A DNA stretch of 64,000 nucleotides from Flavobacteriales bacterium (GTDB lineage Bacteria; Bacteroidota; Bacteroidia; Flavobacteriales_C; GCA-002722245): positions 1 to 64,000 of the forward strand of contig JAHEZM010000015.1 in NCBI GenBank assembly GCA_023251075.1, read 5' to 3'. Below are positions 16,658-25,792 of the stretch, piece by piece. The translations under genes were made by a program, and so were the position numbers. The notes beneath the pieces were generated by a model, which was given only the letters and a program-made list of their open reading frames with translations, did no database searches and was not told the origin of the DNA. Position 1 is the first letter of the stretch, and every line of letters begins with the position of its first letter.

Positions 16658-17269
16658 TTAACTGAGTTTCTTGAACGTCCAGCCTATCTGCGTAAAATGA
16701 TTTAGCAATCGGGGCAAAACATATTTCATGTTTTTTTCTGCTTTATCGCTATCGTGAAATACTATAATATTTCCTTTTTCTGTGTTTTGTACTACATTGT
16801 TTAAGCACTCTTCGGGCAATAATCTGCTATCGAAATCACCACTGATCACACTCCACATCACTATTTTGAAATCTTTCTTCACCTTTCTGATTTGCGAAGG
16901 TTTTATTTTACCGTAAGGCGGACGAAATAAATTACTATCGATTTTTTTGGCGGCTTCCTGAATGCTTTCTAAATATTCTTTGTTCATGGTTTTCCAACCA
17001 TTGTTATGACTTTGAGTATGATTACCAATAGCATGACCACGTTTGATAATCTCTTGATATATTTCAGGATATAAATCTACATTTTTACCTATACAGAAAA
17101 AGGTGGCTTTTGCTTTAAATTGATCAAGCATATCAAGAACCCAAGGGGTGATGATGGGGTGCGGACCATCATCAAAAGTGATAAACAATTCCTTTTCTTT
17201 GGTTCTAATTCTCCAAAGTAAAGAAGGATAAACCTTTCTCAACAATGATGGATTCTTTACCAGGTACAT
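16658..17269 (-). CDS. Polysaccharide deacetylase (NodB domain)
   Basis: A 203-residue carbohydrate-esterase-4 protein. Motif 1 is TFDDGP at 31-36 (catalytic base Asp33 and metal ligand Asp34), motif 2 HTQSH with ligands His84 and His88, motif 3 RPPYG at 116-120, motif 4 around VMWSVISGDF, and motif 5 IVFHDS with His172. All catalytic residues are present. It removes N-acetyl groups from a glycan such as peptidoglycan or a surface polysaccharide. No cleavable signal peptide is clear; the start (MYLVKNPSLLRK) may act as a weak membrane contact. It lies just downstream of the DUF2723 gene on the same strand. Confidence 0.93.
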   Translation of the reverse strand: MYLVKNPSLLRKVYPSLLWRIRTKEKELFITFDDGPHPIITPWVLDMLDQFKAKATFFCIGKNVDLYPEIYQEIIKRGHAIGNHTQSHNNGWKTMNKEYLESIQEAAKKIDSNLFRPPYGKIKPSQIRKVKKDFKIVMWSVISGDFDSRLLPEECLNNVVQNTEKGNIIVFHDSDKAEKNMKYVLPRLLNHFTQIGWTFKKLS

Positions 17270-17325
17270 AGCTTATTACTCAATACTAAAATTTGAATGC
17301 TGAAAAACATCAGCATTCAAAATTA

Positions 17326-20300
17326 CTAGTGTTCTTTAATTTTCTTTTCTAATTCCTTTATAAACTTATCGTCTAGTTTATATTCAACAGCCAACTTCAT
17401 TAAATCTGATATCCTTTGGTTGGTGTACCCTAATCGGCTATCTGCAGGGTATCTGTCGAAAGAAGAATGCGGTTTCGCTTTACTCATCATTCTGAAATAA
17501 TAATGCTCTTCAAAGAAGCTGTTTTTTACCACATTCAAAATTTTCATCGCCTTGTCTTTTTTCCCCAATTGTAAATACCCCACTGCCACTTCCGTCATAT
17601 ATCTATCATCCCAATGAAAGTTTTTATCAGGCAACATCATTACAATTTTATCGAGCACTTTTTCTGCGGAATCCTTTTTATTTTCAATGATTAACTGAGC
17701 TGCTAATCCCTGAAGTACCGATCCTAAGTGATACGACAAGTTGTAGTTTTGCTCATCAATATAAATGCTGGTATCCTGTAAATTACCCCATTCAAATTTC
17801 TTCATTACATTTTCGTACAACACGCTTGAATTGGTAGTTCCGTAATCTCCTCTTTGTTGAGCTATTGAATTATTTGCAGCAATAGGAGTCAGGCGATAAG
17901 CCAATCCTTCTTTTCTGAAATAATTTTGTAAACCAAAGAAATTTTCTGTTCCTACAGTTGAAGAAAAATAAATCGGGCGCTTCCAATCATTGGTAGCCAA
18001 TAGATCCAACACCATTAATTTACTTTTGTAAATACTTCCACCCGACAATTCAAATTGAATTTCTTTAGGAATCATATGCATTTGATCTTTGGAAACTGTA
18101 CCATTTGCTAAAACAGCTGCAGAATCTACTTTCAATCGAATTTTTTTGGTGGTGATAAACTCTGTTCCTTTATCATCCGGATTGTCTTTGAATTTAGTTA
18201 ATGGATCATCACTTCCAATCAACTTCATCAACACATCAATATCCACTCCATTGTTCCAGTAGTTTTGCCAAACACCCATTACATTTTTAGGTGTAAATTG
18301 TTCTAATCGTGTTCTATGACCTTCATCCGTTGGATTCAAAATATAAACTACATCACGATTTCTTTCTCTGTATTGATCGGGTGTTAAAGAAAAAGGAACA
18401 GGATCGCTATCGTAAGCTTTTCTTTTCATTTGATCGATATACCATGCAGTATTCAATAAAGATAAATTCACCACACGAACATCGGTTCTATAACCTTCCA
18501 CTTCTTGCACATACCACAATGGGAAAGTATCGTTATCACCATTTGTAAAAATGATGGCATTTTTAGCACACGATTGTAAATAACATTTTGCAATATCACG
18601 AGCTGAAGTTCTGTTTGAACGATCGTGATCATCCCAGTTATTGGCAGCCAATGAATAAGGAACATATAAAGTGATTCCTAAAGTTAAAACTGCTTTAACA
18701 TTTTCGTTGCTGGTATATTGTCCGATCAACATACAAACCACGGGAACTACAGCCACCACTGCGCCAATAAACAACATGGAATAGGATATCACTAACACAT
18801 CACTATTATCGCCACCAAACAGCAATAAAAATAATCCCATAGCTACCAAAAGAACACCACCATACACCACATTTTTAGAATCGTTTTCTTCCAACTTCGC
18901 AGCAAAAGGCAATGAGGATTTATTTTCTGCAAATTTTTTCATGAAATGAAACAGCGCATGAACTCCCAAACCAATCCAAACAGCAAAGGCATAAAACGAA
19001 CCTACATAAGCATAGTCACGCTCTCTGGGCTGAAGCGGCGGCTGATTCAAATAAATAATAATGGCAATACCTGTCATGAAAAACATCAAAAACACAATAA
19101 ACCCATCTTTCACACTTCTGCTGAATTGATAGATTACACCTATGATTCCTAAAATAAAGGGTAAGAAATAATACACATTTCTTCCTTTATTTTCCTTCAG
19201 GTTAGTGGGCACATAATCTTTTGATCCTACGTGTTCTTCATCAATGAATTCCAAACCTGAAATCCAGTTTCCATACATCGCTTCATTCAAATTGCTCGCT
19301 TGCAAATCATTTTGGCGACCGGCAAAATTCCACATGAAATAGCGCCAGTACATAAAGTTGAACTGATACCTGGCAAAAAATTCTGCATCATCCCTAAAGG
19401 TGGGTAAATTCACTGTAATCTCGCGATCATTATCTACCTCAACATCTACTTTCTTCCCTCTTCTTTCTTTCTTAAAATCTAACCAGTTGTTGTAACAATC
19501 TCTGTGACGGCCTTCTGTACTGTACATTCTAGGGAAAAACTTTTGCACCTTGGGATGGAAATTATATCCTTTCTTTTTACCATCATCGGCCAACAAATAT
19601 TGTGTTTTTCCTTCTTCGTTATTTACATCTTTATAGTAAACTTCATCTTCATCAATGTAAGGTTCAGACGGATCTAAAATGGGGTATCCTTTTTCATCAA
19701 CAGAATTAAATGTTTGGCCATAAAACAAAGGTCGATCACCATATTGCTCACGATTCAAATAAGGCAATAAACCAAATACATTTTCAGGATTATTTTCATC
19801 CATTGGAGTGTTCGCTGCAGAACGAATTACAATCAATAGGAAAGAAGAATATCCAATTAAAATTACAGCTACACAAACAATACCGGTGTGTAATAAATAA
19901 TATGCCTTTTTACGTGCATACCTAACACCCAACACGATACCCACAAAAACAGCCAGCACAAAAAATATTACGCCTGAATTGAATGGTAAATGGAAAGAAT
20001 TAACAAACAACAATTCGAAATCCCGCATTATTTTAATGAAGCTTTGAATAATTCCATATTGTACAAAAGCCAATATACCTACACTAATAACACCGGCTTT
20101 AATAAAACCCATAGGGGTTACTTCATCAGATTTTCTGAAGTAATAAACATAAACCAATGCCGGAATGGAAAGGAGGTTCAATAAATGGACACCTATCGAC
20201 AAGCCCATCAAATAAGCAATCAATATCAAATAACGATTGGCATACTTTTCATCTGCTAGGGCATCCCATTTTAAAATCAACCAAAACACAATGGCCGTAA

Positions 20301-20763
20301 AAAATAAAGAAGATGCATAAACCTCTCCCTCTACTGCAGAAAACCAAACGGTATCAGTAAAGGTGTAAGCCACTGCACCTACAAAACCACTTACCATGAT
20401 GGCCAAAATATTCCCTTTTGTTAACTCTGTTTTGTTTTGTTGCGTTAATTTCTTTGCTAAAGCTGTAGTAGTCCAAAACAAAAACATCATTGCAAAAGCA
20501 GTACTCAATGCAGAGAAAATATTAACCCAATAAGCAACCTGTGAAGTATCATCTCCTGCCAACAATCCAAAAGCACGTGCAATCAACATCCAAAAAGGAG
20601 CTCCCGGAGGGTGACCCACTTCCATTTTAAACGCACTGGCGATGAACTCACCACAATCCCAAAAACTTGCAGTTGGCTCAACAGTAGAGCAGTAAACATA
20701 AGCAGCGATGGCAAAAACAATCCATCCGGTAATGTTGTTATACTTTTTATAAAGACTTTCCAT
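17326..20763 (-). CDS. DUF2723 family integral membrane protein (glycosyltransferase-like)
   Basis: About 1,145 residues from the ATG at 20763 (MESLYKKYN); another in-frame ATG at 20778 would add five residues. The N-terminal part carries the family signature TASFWDCGEFIASAF...VGHPPGAPFW (about residues 30-65), with many membrane helices resembling the dolichyl-phosphate-mannose transferase fold; a large soluble insert at about 330-510 interrupts them. The C-terminal 350 residues are soluble and contain helical repeat-like segments (LDKIVMMLPD, YLQLGKKDKAMKIL). Members are thought to be lipid-linked sugar O-glycosyltransferases acting at the periplasmic face. Protein O-glycosylation is common in this phylum, but the substrate here is inferred. 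Confidence 0.88.
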   Translation of the reverse strand: MESLYKKYNNITGWIVFAIAAYVYCSTVEPTASFWDCGEFIASAFKMEVGHPPGAPFWMLIARAFGLLAGDDTSQVAYWVNIFSALSTAFAMMFLFWTTTALAKKLTQQNKTELTKGNILAIMVSGFVGAVAYTFTDTVWFSAVEGEVYASSLFFTAIVFWLILKWDALADEKYANRYLILIAYLMGLSIGVHLLNLLSIPALVYVYYFRKSDEVTPMGFIKAGVISVGILAFVQYGIIQSFIKIMRDFELLFVNSFHLPFNSGVIFFVLAVFVGIVLGVRYARKKAYYLLHTGIVCVAVILIGYSSFLLIVIRSAANTPMDENNPENVFGLLPYLNREQYGDRPLFYGQTFNSVDEKGYPILDPSEPYIDEDEVYYKDVNNEEGKTQYLLADDGKKKGYNFHPKVQKFFPRMYSTEGRHRDCYNNWLDFKKERRGKKVDVEVDNDREITVNLPTFRDDAEFFARYQFNFMYWRYFMWNFAGRQNDLQASNLNEAMYGNWISGLEFIDEEHVGSKDYVPTNLKENKGRNVYYFLPFILGIIGVIYQFSRSVKDGFIVFLMFFMTGIAIIIYLNQPPLQPRERDYAYVGSFYAFAVWIGLGVHALFHFMKKFAENKSSLPFAAKLEENDSKNVVYGGVLLVAMGLFLLLFGGDNSDVLVISYSMLFIGAVVAVVPVVCMLIGQYTSNENVKAVLTLGITLYVPYSLAANNWDDHDRSNRTSARDIAKCYLQSCAKNAIIFTNGDNDTFPLWYVQEVEGYRTDVRVVNLSLLNTAWYIDQMKRKAYDSDPVPFSLTPDQYRERNRDVVYILNPTDEGHRTRLEQFTPKNVMGVWQNYWNNGVDIDVLMKLIGSDDPLTKFKDNPDDKGTEFITTKKIRLKVDSAAVLANGTVSKDQMHMIPKEIQFELSGGSIYKSKLMVLDLLATNDWKRPIYFSSTVGTENFFGLQNYFRKEGLAYRLTPIAANNSIAQQRGDYGTTNSSVLYENVMKKFEWGNLQDTSIYIDEQNYNLSYHLGSVLQGLAAQLIIENKKDSAEKVLDKIVMMLPDKNFHWDDRYMTEVAVGYLQLGKKDKAMKILNVVKNSFFEEHYYFRMMSKAKPHSSFDRYPADSRLGYTNQRISDLMKLAVEYKLDDKFIKELEKKIKEH

Positions 20764-20774
20764 GAAATAAATGT

Positions 20775-20805
20775 TCAAAGTTTAATGTCCAAAGTTCAAT
20801 GTTAG
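20775..20805. repeat. Short degenerate tandem repeat
   Basis: The unit (T)GTTCAAAGTTTAATG is followed by GTCCAAAGTTCAATG with a 15-base period, just before the DUF2723 start. Repeats of this CAAAGTTCAATG type occur in intergenic regions of this phylum. The rest of 20806-20940 shows no gene. Confidence 0.45.
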
Positions 20806-20940
20806 CTTTTGAATGATTGAATTAATAAATCACCCAATTTACTCCCGCGAATTTAGTAAAATAATGGGCTTATAAAAATTTGAAAGTGCTTAAATGTGCT
20901 TACTTAGAATTAACACGAAGTAGAAATTCTGGCTGGAAAG

Positions 20941-20971
20941 TTTGTGTTTAATGCCAAAAAAACTAAATTTG
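20941..20971 (+). promoter_or_regulatory. Promoter of tRNA-Gln
   Basis: TTTG at 20941-20944, 19 bases, then TAAATTTG at 20964-20971: an exact Bacteroidota -33/-7 promoter. The tRNA begins 19 bases further on. Confidence 0.75.
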
Positions 20972-20989
20972 CACTTCGTTTTTTACAAT

Positions 20990-21060
20990 AGACCCATGGT
21001 GTAATGGTAGCACTGCACATTTTGGTTGTGTATGTCTAGGTTCGAGTCCTGGTGGGTTTA
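20990..21060 (+). tRNA. tRNA-Gln (anticodon TTG)
   Basis: Cloverleaf with acceptor AGACCCA/TGGGTTT (one G-T pair), D arm GTGT/GCAC, anticodon stem GCACA/TGTGT with loop TTTTGGT (anticodon TTG), T stem CTAGG/CCTGG around TTCGAGT, discriminator A. The next bases are CAC, so CCA is not encoded. A strong terminator follows at once. Confidence 0.94.
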
Positions 21061-21063
21061 CAC

Positions 21064-21096
21064 AAAACCGCCCCGAAAATTTCGGGGCGGTTTTTT
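21064..21096. terminator. Bidirectional Rho-independent terminator
   Basis: AAAACCGCCCCGAAA pairs with TTTCGGGGCGGTTTT and ends in a T-run. It lies between tRNA-Gln (plus) and the end of the glutamate-synthase-like gene (minus, stop at 21101), serving both. Confidence 0.92.
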
Positions 21097-21100
21097 TGTT

Positions 21101-22660
21101 TTACAATCCCTTTAAAAACTTATCTAATTCTTCTTTATTCAATAAACTCCCTTTCTCTACATAAGGAAATATCTCACTGTATTTCACATATTTACTCATG
21201 GTGATTCTTCTGTTGATATGCTCTCTTCTAATATCTTCCGGATCATTCAACCCTGCTGCTGCGGTTAATTCCACAAAGCTGTGAAGAGTGGCTTCATGGA
21301 AATTGGCTACTCTTTGTGATTTATCAGGAACATCTAATCCTTTAATTAAATTTTTATTTTGGGTGGCAACTCCCACCGGACAAGTATTGGTATTGCATTG
21401 TAAAGCCTGAATACAACCAATAGCCATCATCATTCCGCGCGCGCTATTCACCAAATCCGCACCCAATGCAATAGCTCTTGCAATATCAAAACCTGTAATG
21501 ATTTTACCCGATGCAATAATTTTTATGTCTTTTTTTAAATCTAATCCTGTAAGTACATTCGCTACAAAAGCCACCGCATCACGCATAGGCATACCTAAGG
21601 AATTTGAAAACTCCATGGGCGCAGCTCCAGTTCCTCCTTCTCCTCCATCAACCGTAATAAAATCGGGCTTAATTCCCGTTTCTATCATTGCTTCACAGAT
21701 ATCTGTAAATTCTCTTTTTTTACCAATACATAATTTAAATCCAACGGGTTTTCCTCCACTCAGTACTCTAACCTTTTTAATAAAAAGCAAAAGTTCTTTA
21801 GGGTTGCTAAATGCACTATGAGAAGAAGGTGAATGTATGTCTTTAAAAGGCTCAACCCCTCTTATTTTGGCAATTTCAGGAGTGTTTTTAGATGCCGGCA
21901 ACAATCCGCCATGACCAGGTTTAGCCCCTTGAGAAATTTTAATTTCAACCATTTTTACCTGAGGTAAAATTGCCCTCTTTTGAAATTCGGCATCATTGAA
22001 ATTGCCCTCTTTATCTCGTGCACCAAAATACCCTGTTCCAATTTGCCAAATTACATCTCCACCCAACAAATGGTACTCACTCAAACCTCCCTCACCTGTG
22101 TTTTGAGCAAATTTGTTTTTTTTCGCCCCTAAATTAAGTGCCGAAACCGCAGCATAACTCAGCGCCCCATAACTCATGGCCGAAACATTTAATAAACTGG
22201 CTAAATAAGGTTGTTTACAATCAGGACCACCCACTAAAACACGTGGCTGTTTTTGATAATATTTAGAAGGTTTAGCATAAATAGAATGATCCATCCATTC
22301 ATAACCTGCCGCATAAACATCCATTTGAGTTCCGAAAGGGGTTGAGTCGTTTACTTTCTTCGCTCTGCGATAAACCATACTCCTCAACAAACGATTGAAA
22401 GGCTTTCCTTCGGTATCGGTTTCTACAAAATATTGCATCATTTCCGGACGAATGGCTTCTAACATATAACGGAAATTCCCAATCACTGGAAAATTTCTTT
22501 TGATCGCATGCTTCTTCTGCGACATATCCCGAATACCCACTAAAATCAATGGCCCAAACAAAATCATACTATACCACACTGGTGCCCAGAAAAAACCAAT
22601 AATAGCTACGATAGAAAAAATGACAATACTGATATAAATAAAAATTGATCTAACATTCAT
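21101..22660 (-). CDS. FMN-binding glutamate synthase family protein
   Basis: A 519-residue protein equivalent to the central FMN/Fe-S domain of the glutamate synthase large subunit, without the amidotransferase domain. Two membrane helices open the protein (IFIYISIVIFSIVAIIGFFW and VWYSMILFGPLILV). Visible family features are NVSAMSYGALSYAAVSALN, GEGGLSEYH, KISQGAKPGHGG, the FMN-binding TVDGGEGGTGAAP and the Cys cluster CNTNTCPVGVATQ. It probably catalyses ammonia- or ferredoxin-dependent redox chemistry at the membrane; true glutamate synthase activity is not established for this short family. Confidence 0.9.
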   Translation of the reverse strand: MNVRSIFIYISIVIFSIVAIIGFFWAPVWYSMILFGPLILVGIRDMSQKKHAIKRNFPVIGNFRYMLEAIRPEMMQYFVETDTEGKPFNRLLRSMVYRRAKKVNDSTPFGTQMDVYAAGYEWMDHSIYAKPSKYYQKQPRVLVGGPDCKQPYLASLLNVSAMSYGALSYAAVSALNLGAKKNKFAQNTGEGGLSEYHLLGGDVIWQIGTGYFGARDKEGNFNDAEFQKRAILPQVKMVEIKISQGAKPGHGGLLPASKNTPEIAKIRGVEPFKDIHSPSSHSAFSNPKELLLFIKKVRVLSGGKPVGFKLCIGKKREFTDICEAMIETGIKPDFITVDGGEGGTGAAPMEFSNSLGMPMRDAVAFVANVLTGLDLKKDIKIIASGKIITGFDIARAIALGADLVNSARGMMMAIGCIQALQCNTNTCPVGVATQNKNLIKGLDVPDKSQRVANFHEATLHSFVELTAAAGLNDPEDIRREHINRRITMSKYVKYSEIFPYVEKGSLLNKEELDKFLKGL

Positions 22661-22848
22661 AGTCTGATATTTAAACCCTTTGTACTTAACACTTGATTAA
22701 AAGTTTTGAAATCAACAAAATTCCAAAAAATTGTTGCTGATCGCTGCGAGTGAAAATAAAAAAAACTTTTTCAGTTTGCACTACAAGTCTCCCCCTTCTA
22801 ATGAAATATCTTTCAACATATTTTTTTATACTTTTACTCACATAGTAA

Positions 22849-24570
22849 ATGAATCATTCAACATCCATATTATTAGAAGTAAAAAACCTTGAAGTTAAAT
22901 TTTCAAGTGGCAACGATATTTTCACTGCAGTGAAAGGAATTAGTTTTCATTTGAATCAAGGTGAAACTTTAAGCATTGTAGGTGAATCAGGATCGGGAAA
23001 ATCAGTTACCTCCCTGTCCATCATGCAGTTAATTCCTTCTCCCCCAGGTAAAATTACTGGTGGTGAAATCAATTATTTTGGAAGAGAAGAAAAAATCAAT
23101 TTGCTTTCTTTAAATGAGCACAACATGCGCAGTTTTAGAGGAAAAGATATTGCGATGATTTTTCAGGAACCTATGACTTCCTTAAATCCTGTTTTTACTT
23201 GTGGAGATCAAATATTAGAAGCCATCTTATTGCATCAGAAATGCTCAAAAAAAGAAGCTAAAATAAAAGCGATTGAATTATTTAATGAAGTTCAATTGCC
23301 CCGGCCGGAAAGCATTTTCGAAGCTTATCCTCATCAGCTCTCTGGCGGACAAAAACAAAGGGTAATGATCGCCATGGCCCTGTCGTGTGAACCCTCCATT
23401 TTAATTGCCGATGAACCCACTACCGCTTTAGATGTTACTGTTCAAAAAACCATTCTTCAACTATTAAAAACCATTCAGCAAAAACGCCAAATGGGAATTA
23501 TTTTCATTACCCATGATTTAGGCGTAGTGGCTGAAATTTCAGATCGCGCTTTGGTCATGCAAAATGGATCTGTTGTGGAAGAAGGAAGTGTTGTTGACTT
23601 ATTTAAAAATCCCAAACACCCTTATACCAAAGGACTATTAGCTTGCCGACCACCTCTTGATAAAAGATATATTCATTTGCCAACAGTGAGTGACTTCTTA
23701 CAAAACGAAAATGTTTTTCAACCTGTTGAAATCACCAAAAATGATAGAGAACAAAACCACACAGAGCTCTATAGTAGTGACCCTGTTTTAGAAGTAAAAA
23801 ATTTAAAAACCCATTTCCCCCTAAAGAAAAATATTTTCGGAAAAACTACTGCATGGGTGAAAGCCGTAGATGATGTTTCTTTCAAGGTTTATAAAGGAGA
23901 AACACTCGGATTAGTGGGTGAATCAGGTTGCGGAAAAACCACCATTGGAAGAAGTATTGTTCAGCTGGTAAATTCCATTTCGGGAGAAATTAATTATAAA
24001 GGACAACAATTATTTGAATTAAAAACAGAAGAGTTAAGATTAATTCGCAAAAAAATACAAATCATTTTTCAAGATCCCTATTCTTCACTCAATCCTAGAA
24101 TCCCTATTGGTAAAGCGATTCAAGAACCAATGAATGTTCATGGTATTCTAAATACCGAAAAAGAAAGAAAAGAGTATGTAATCAACTTACTCGAAAAAGT
24201 GAGCCTGAAACCAGAACATTTTTATCGTTATCCGCATGAGTTTTCAGGTGGTCAGCGACAAAGAATTTGTATCGCACGAGCTTTAGCAGTACAACCCGAA
24301 TTTATTATTTGCGATGAATCTGTATCATCATTAGATGTTTCCGTACAAGCCCAAGTGCTCAATCTTTTAAATGATTTAAAAAGTGAATTTCAACTCACTT
24401 ATATTTTTATTTCTCATGATTTATCGGTGGTAAAATTCATGTGCGACAGAATGATAGTAATGAACAAATCAGGGAAAATTGAACAGATGGATGAAGCTGA
24501 TGCGGTTTATGCTAATCCTCAAACCGAGTACACAAAAACTTTAATAGATTCCATTCCTAAAGGATTTTAA
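22849..24570 (+). CDS. Fused dipeptide/oligopeptide ABC transporter ATPase (two nucleotide-binding domains)
   Basis: A 573-residue protein with two complete ABC ATPase domains joined by a linker at about 270-310. Domain 1 has Walker A GESGSGKS, signature LSGGQKQR and Walker B ILIADEPTTALD; domain 2 has GESGCGKT, FSGGQRQR and FIICDESVSSLD. Each ends with the C-terminal pattern of peptide ATPases (NPKHPYTKGLL; NPQTEYTKTLI). This corresponds to fused DppD-DppF and energises uptake of peptides or nickel-like ligands. No permease or binding protein is adjacent, so the partners are encoded elsewhere. In domain 2, Walker B carries Ser after Glu (DES) rather than the usual Pro. Confidence 0.93.
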   Translation: MNHSTSILLEVKNLEVKFSSGNDIFTAVKGISFHLNQGETLSIVGESGSGKSVTSLSIMQLIPSPPGKITGGEINYFGREEKINLLSLNEHNMRSFRGKDIAMIFQEPMTSLNPVFTCGDQILEAILLHQKCSKKEAKIKAIELFNEVQLPRPESIFEAYPHQLSGGQKQRVMIAMALSCEPSILIADEPTTALDVTVQKTILQLLKTIQQKRQMGIIFITHDLGVVAEISDRALVMQNGSVVEEGSVVDLFKNPKHPYTKGLLACRPPLDKRYIHLPTVSDFLQNENVFQPVEITKNDREQNHTELYSSDPVLEVKNLKTHFPLKKNIFGKTTAWVKAVDDVSFKVYKGETLGLVGESGCGKTTIGRSIVQLVNSISGEINYKGQQLFELKTEELRLIRKKIQIIFQDPYSSLNPRIPIGKAIQEPMNVHGILNTEKERKEYVINLLEKVSLKPEHFYRYPHEFSGGQRQRICIARALAVQPEFIICDESVSSLDVSVQAQVLNLLNDLKSEFQLTYIFISHDLSVVKFMCDRMIVMNKSGKIEQMDEADAVYANPQTEYTKTLIDSIPKGF

Positions 24571-24596
24571 TTACATTTATACTCAAAATAAAATTT

Positions 24597-25526
24597 ATGG
24601 AAAATATTTTCGCAATCGCAGCAATAGTAGTCGTTTTACTAACTTTATTTTTATCATTCATTACTGTTCAACAAGGAACCGTTGCTGTTATTACTGTCTT
24701 CGGAAAGTACAGAAGAATTATGACCGCAGGGTTGAATTTCAAAATTCCCTTTATTGAAACTGTTTTCAAAAGAGTATCGGTACAAAACCGCTCCGTAGAG
24801 TTAGAATTTCAGGCCACTACTATAGATCAGGCAAATGTATATTTCAAAGCGATGTTGTTGTATGCAGTGTTCAATCCGAATGAAGAAACCATCAAAAATG
24901 TAGCTTTCAAATTCGTTGACGATAGAAGTTTAATGCAAGCCTTGGTGAGAACTATCGAAGGTTCTATCAGAGGTTTTGTAGCAACCAAAAAACAAGCGGA
25001 AGTTCTTTCTTTAAGAAACGAAATTGTACACGATGTAAAAGAGCAAATCGACAATACTTTGGAAGGTTGGGGATATCACCTCATCGACTTACAATTGAAC
25101 GACATTACTTTCGACGATGCGATTATGAAATCGATGGCGCAGGTGGTAGCTTCTAACAACTTAAAAGCTGCGGCGGAAAATGAAGGTCAGGCGTTATTGA
25201 TCACCAAAACAAAAGCTGCTGAAGCAGAAGGTAACGCAATTAAAATTTCTGCGGAGGCGGAGAAGTTAGCAGCACAATTACGCGGACAAGGAGTGGCGTT
25301 ATTCCGTCAGGAAGTAGCTAAAGGTATGACCGAGGCGGCAAAAGAAATGCAACAAGCCAACTTAGATACTTCTGTAATTCTGTTTTCTATGTGGACTGAG
25401 GCCATCAAACAATTCTCTGAAAATGGTGAAAGCAACGTTATTTTCTTGGATGGTTCTACTGACAATATGCAGAAGACTATGCAACAAATGATGGCGATGA
25501 ACACGTTGATGGCGCCGAAGAAGTAA
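24597..25526 (+). CDS. SPFH (band 7/stomatin-prohibitin) domain protein
   Basis: A 309-residue protein with an N-terminal membrane helix (IFAIAAIVVVLLTLFLSFITV), the SPFH domain at about 25-200 (QQGTVAVITVFGKYRRIMTAGLN, QNRSVELEFQATTIDQ), and a C-terminal coiled coil rich in Ala/Glu (ITKTKAAEAEGNAIKISAEAEKLAAQ). It forms membrane-bound oligomers thought to organise microdomains or protect membrane proteases. The Met/Gln-rich tail (MQKTMQQMMAMNTLM) is notable. It is 26 bases after the ABC gene on the same strand, possibly co-transcribed. Confidence 0.92.
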   Translation: MENIFAIAAIVVVLLTLFLSFITVQQGTVAVITVFGKYRRIMTAGLNFKIPFIETVFKRVSVQNRSVELEFQATTIDQANVYFKAMLLYAVFNPNEETIKNVAFKFVDDRSLMQALVRTIEGSIRGFVATKKQAEVLSLRNEIVHDVKEQIDNTLEGWGYHLIDLQLNDITFDDAIMKSMAQVVASNNLKAAAENEGQALLITKTKAAEAEGNAIKISAEAEKLAAQLRGQGVALFRQEVAKGMTEAAKEMQQANLDTSVILFSMWTEAIKQFSENGESNVIFLDGSTDNMQKTMQQMMAMNTLMAPKK

Positions 25527-25540
25527 AAGATCACCTAGTA

Positions 25541-25783
25541 CGTCCTTGCGAGATTTTAGTACCCAAAAATGAAGCAATCTTATAGTATTTTTAATTTCAA
25601 TTGCCGTCGGTTTTAACCGACGGATTTGATTGTTTTCATAATAAGGCTTTAGCCGAACAATATTTTTTGGCTAAAGCCCTGTATGTGTTCTTTTTTCCGT
25701 CGGTTAAAACCGACGGCAATTTACTGGAAGTTTTTGATGAATGAGATTGCTTCATTTTTGGGTACTAAAATCTCGCAAGGACG
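25541..25783. repeat. 243-bp nested palindromic element, copy 1
   Basis: Perfect 39-bp terminal inverted repeats at 25541-25579 and 25745-25783 (start CGTCCTTGCGAGATTTTAGT). Inside are two copies of the 20-bp palindrome CCGTCGGTT-TT/AA-AACCGACGG at 25604-25623 and 25697-25716, and a central hairpin with arms GGCTTTAGCC (25645-25654) and GGCTAAAGCC (25669-25678). It encodes no credible protein. It lies between convergent genes (SPFH and radA). A second copy in inverted orientation is at 43174-43415. The outer motif resembles the widespread TTGCGAG...GAAGCAATC repeat of this phylum; the whole looks like a non-autonomous REP or MITE unit. Confidence 0.9.
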
Positions 25784-25792
25784 AGCTGGGGA

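Noticed and set aside
20775-20805. Regulatory operator before the DUF2723 gene
   Set aside because: The repeat is degenerate, has no dyad symmetry and resembles generic intergenic CAAAGTTCAATG repeats.
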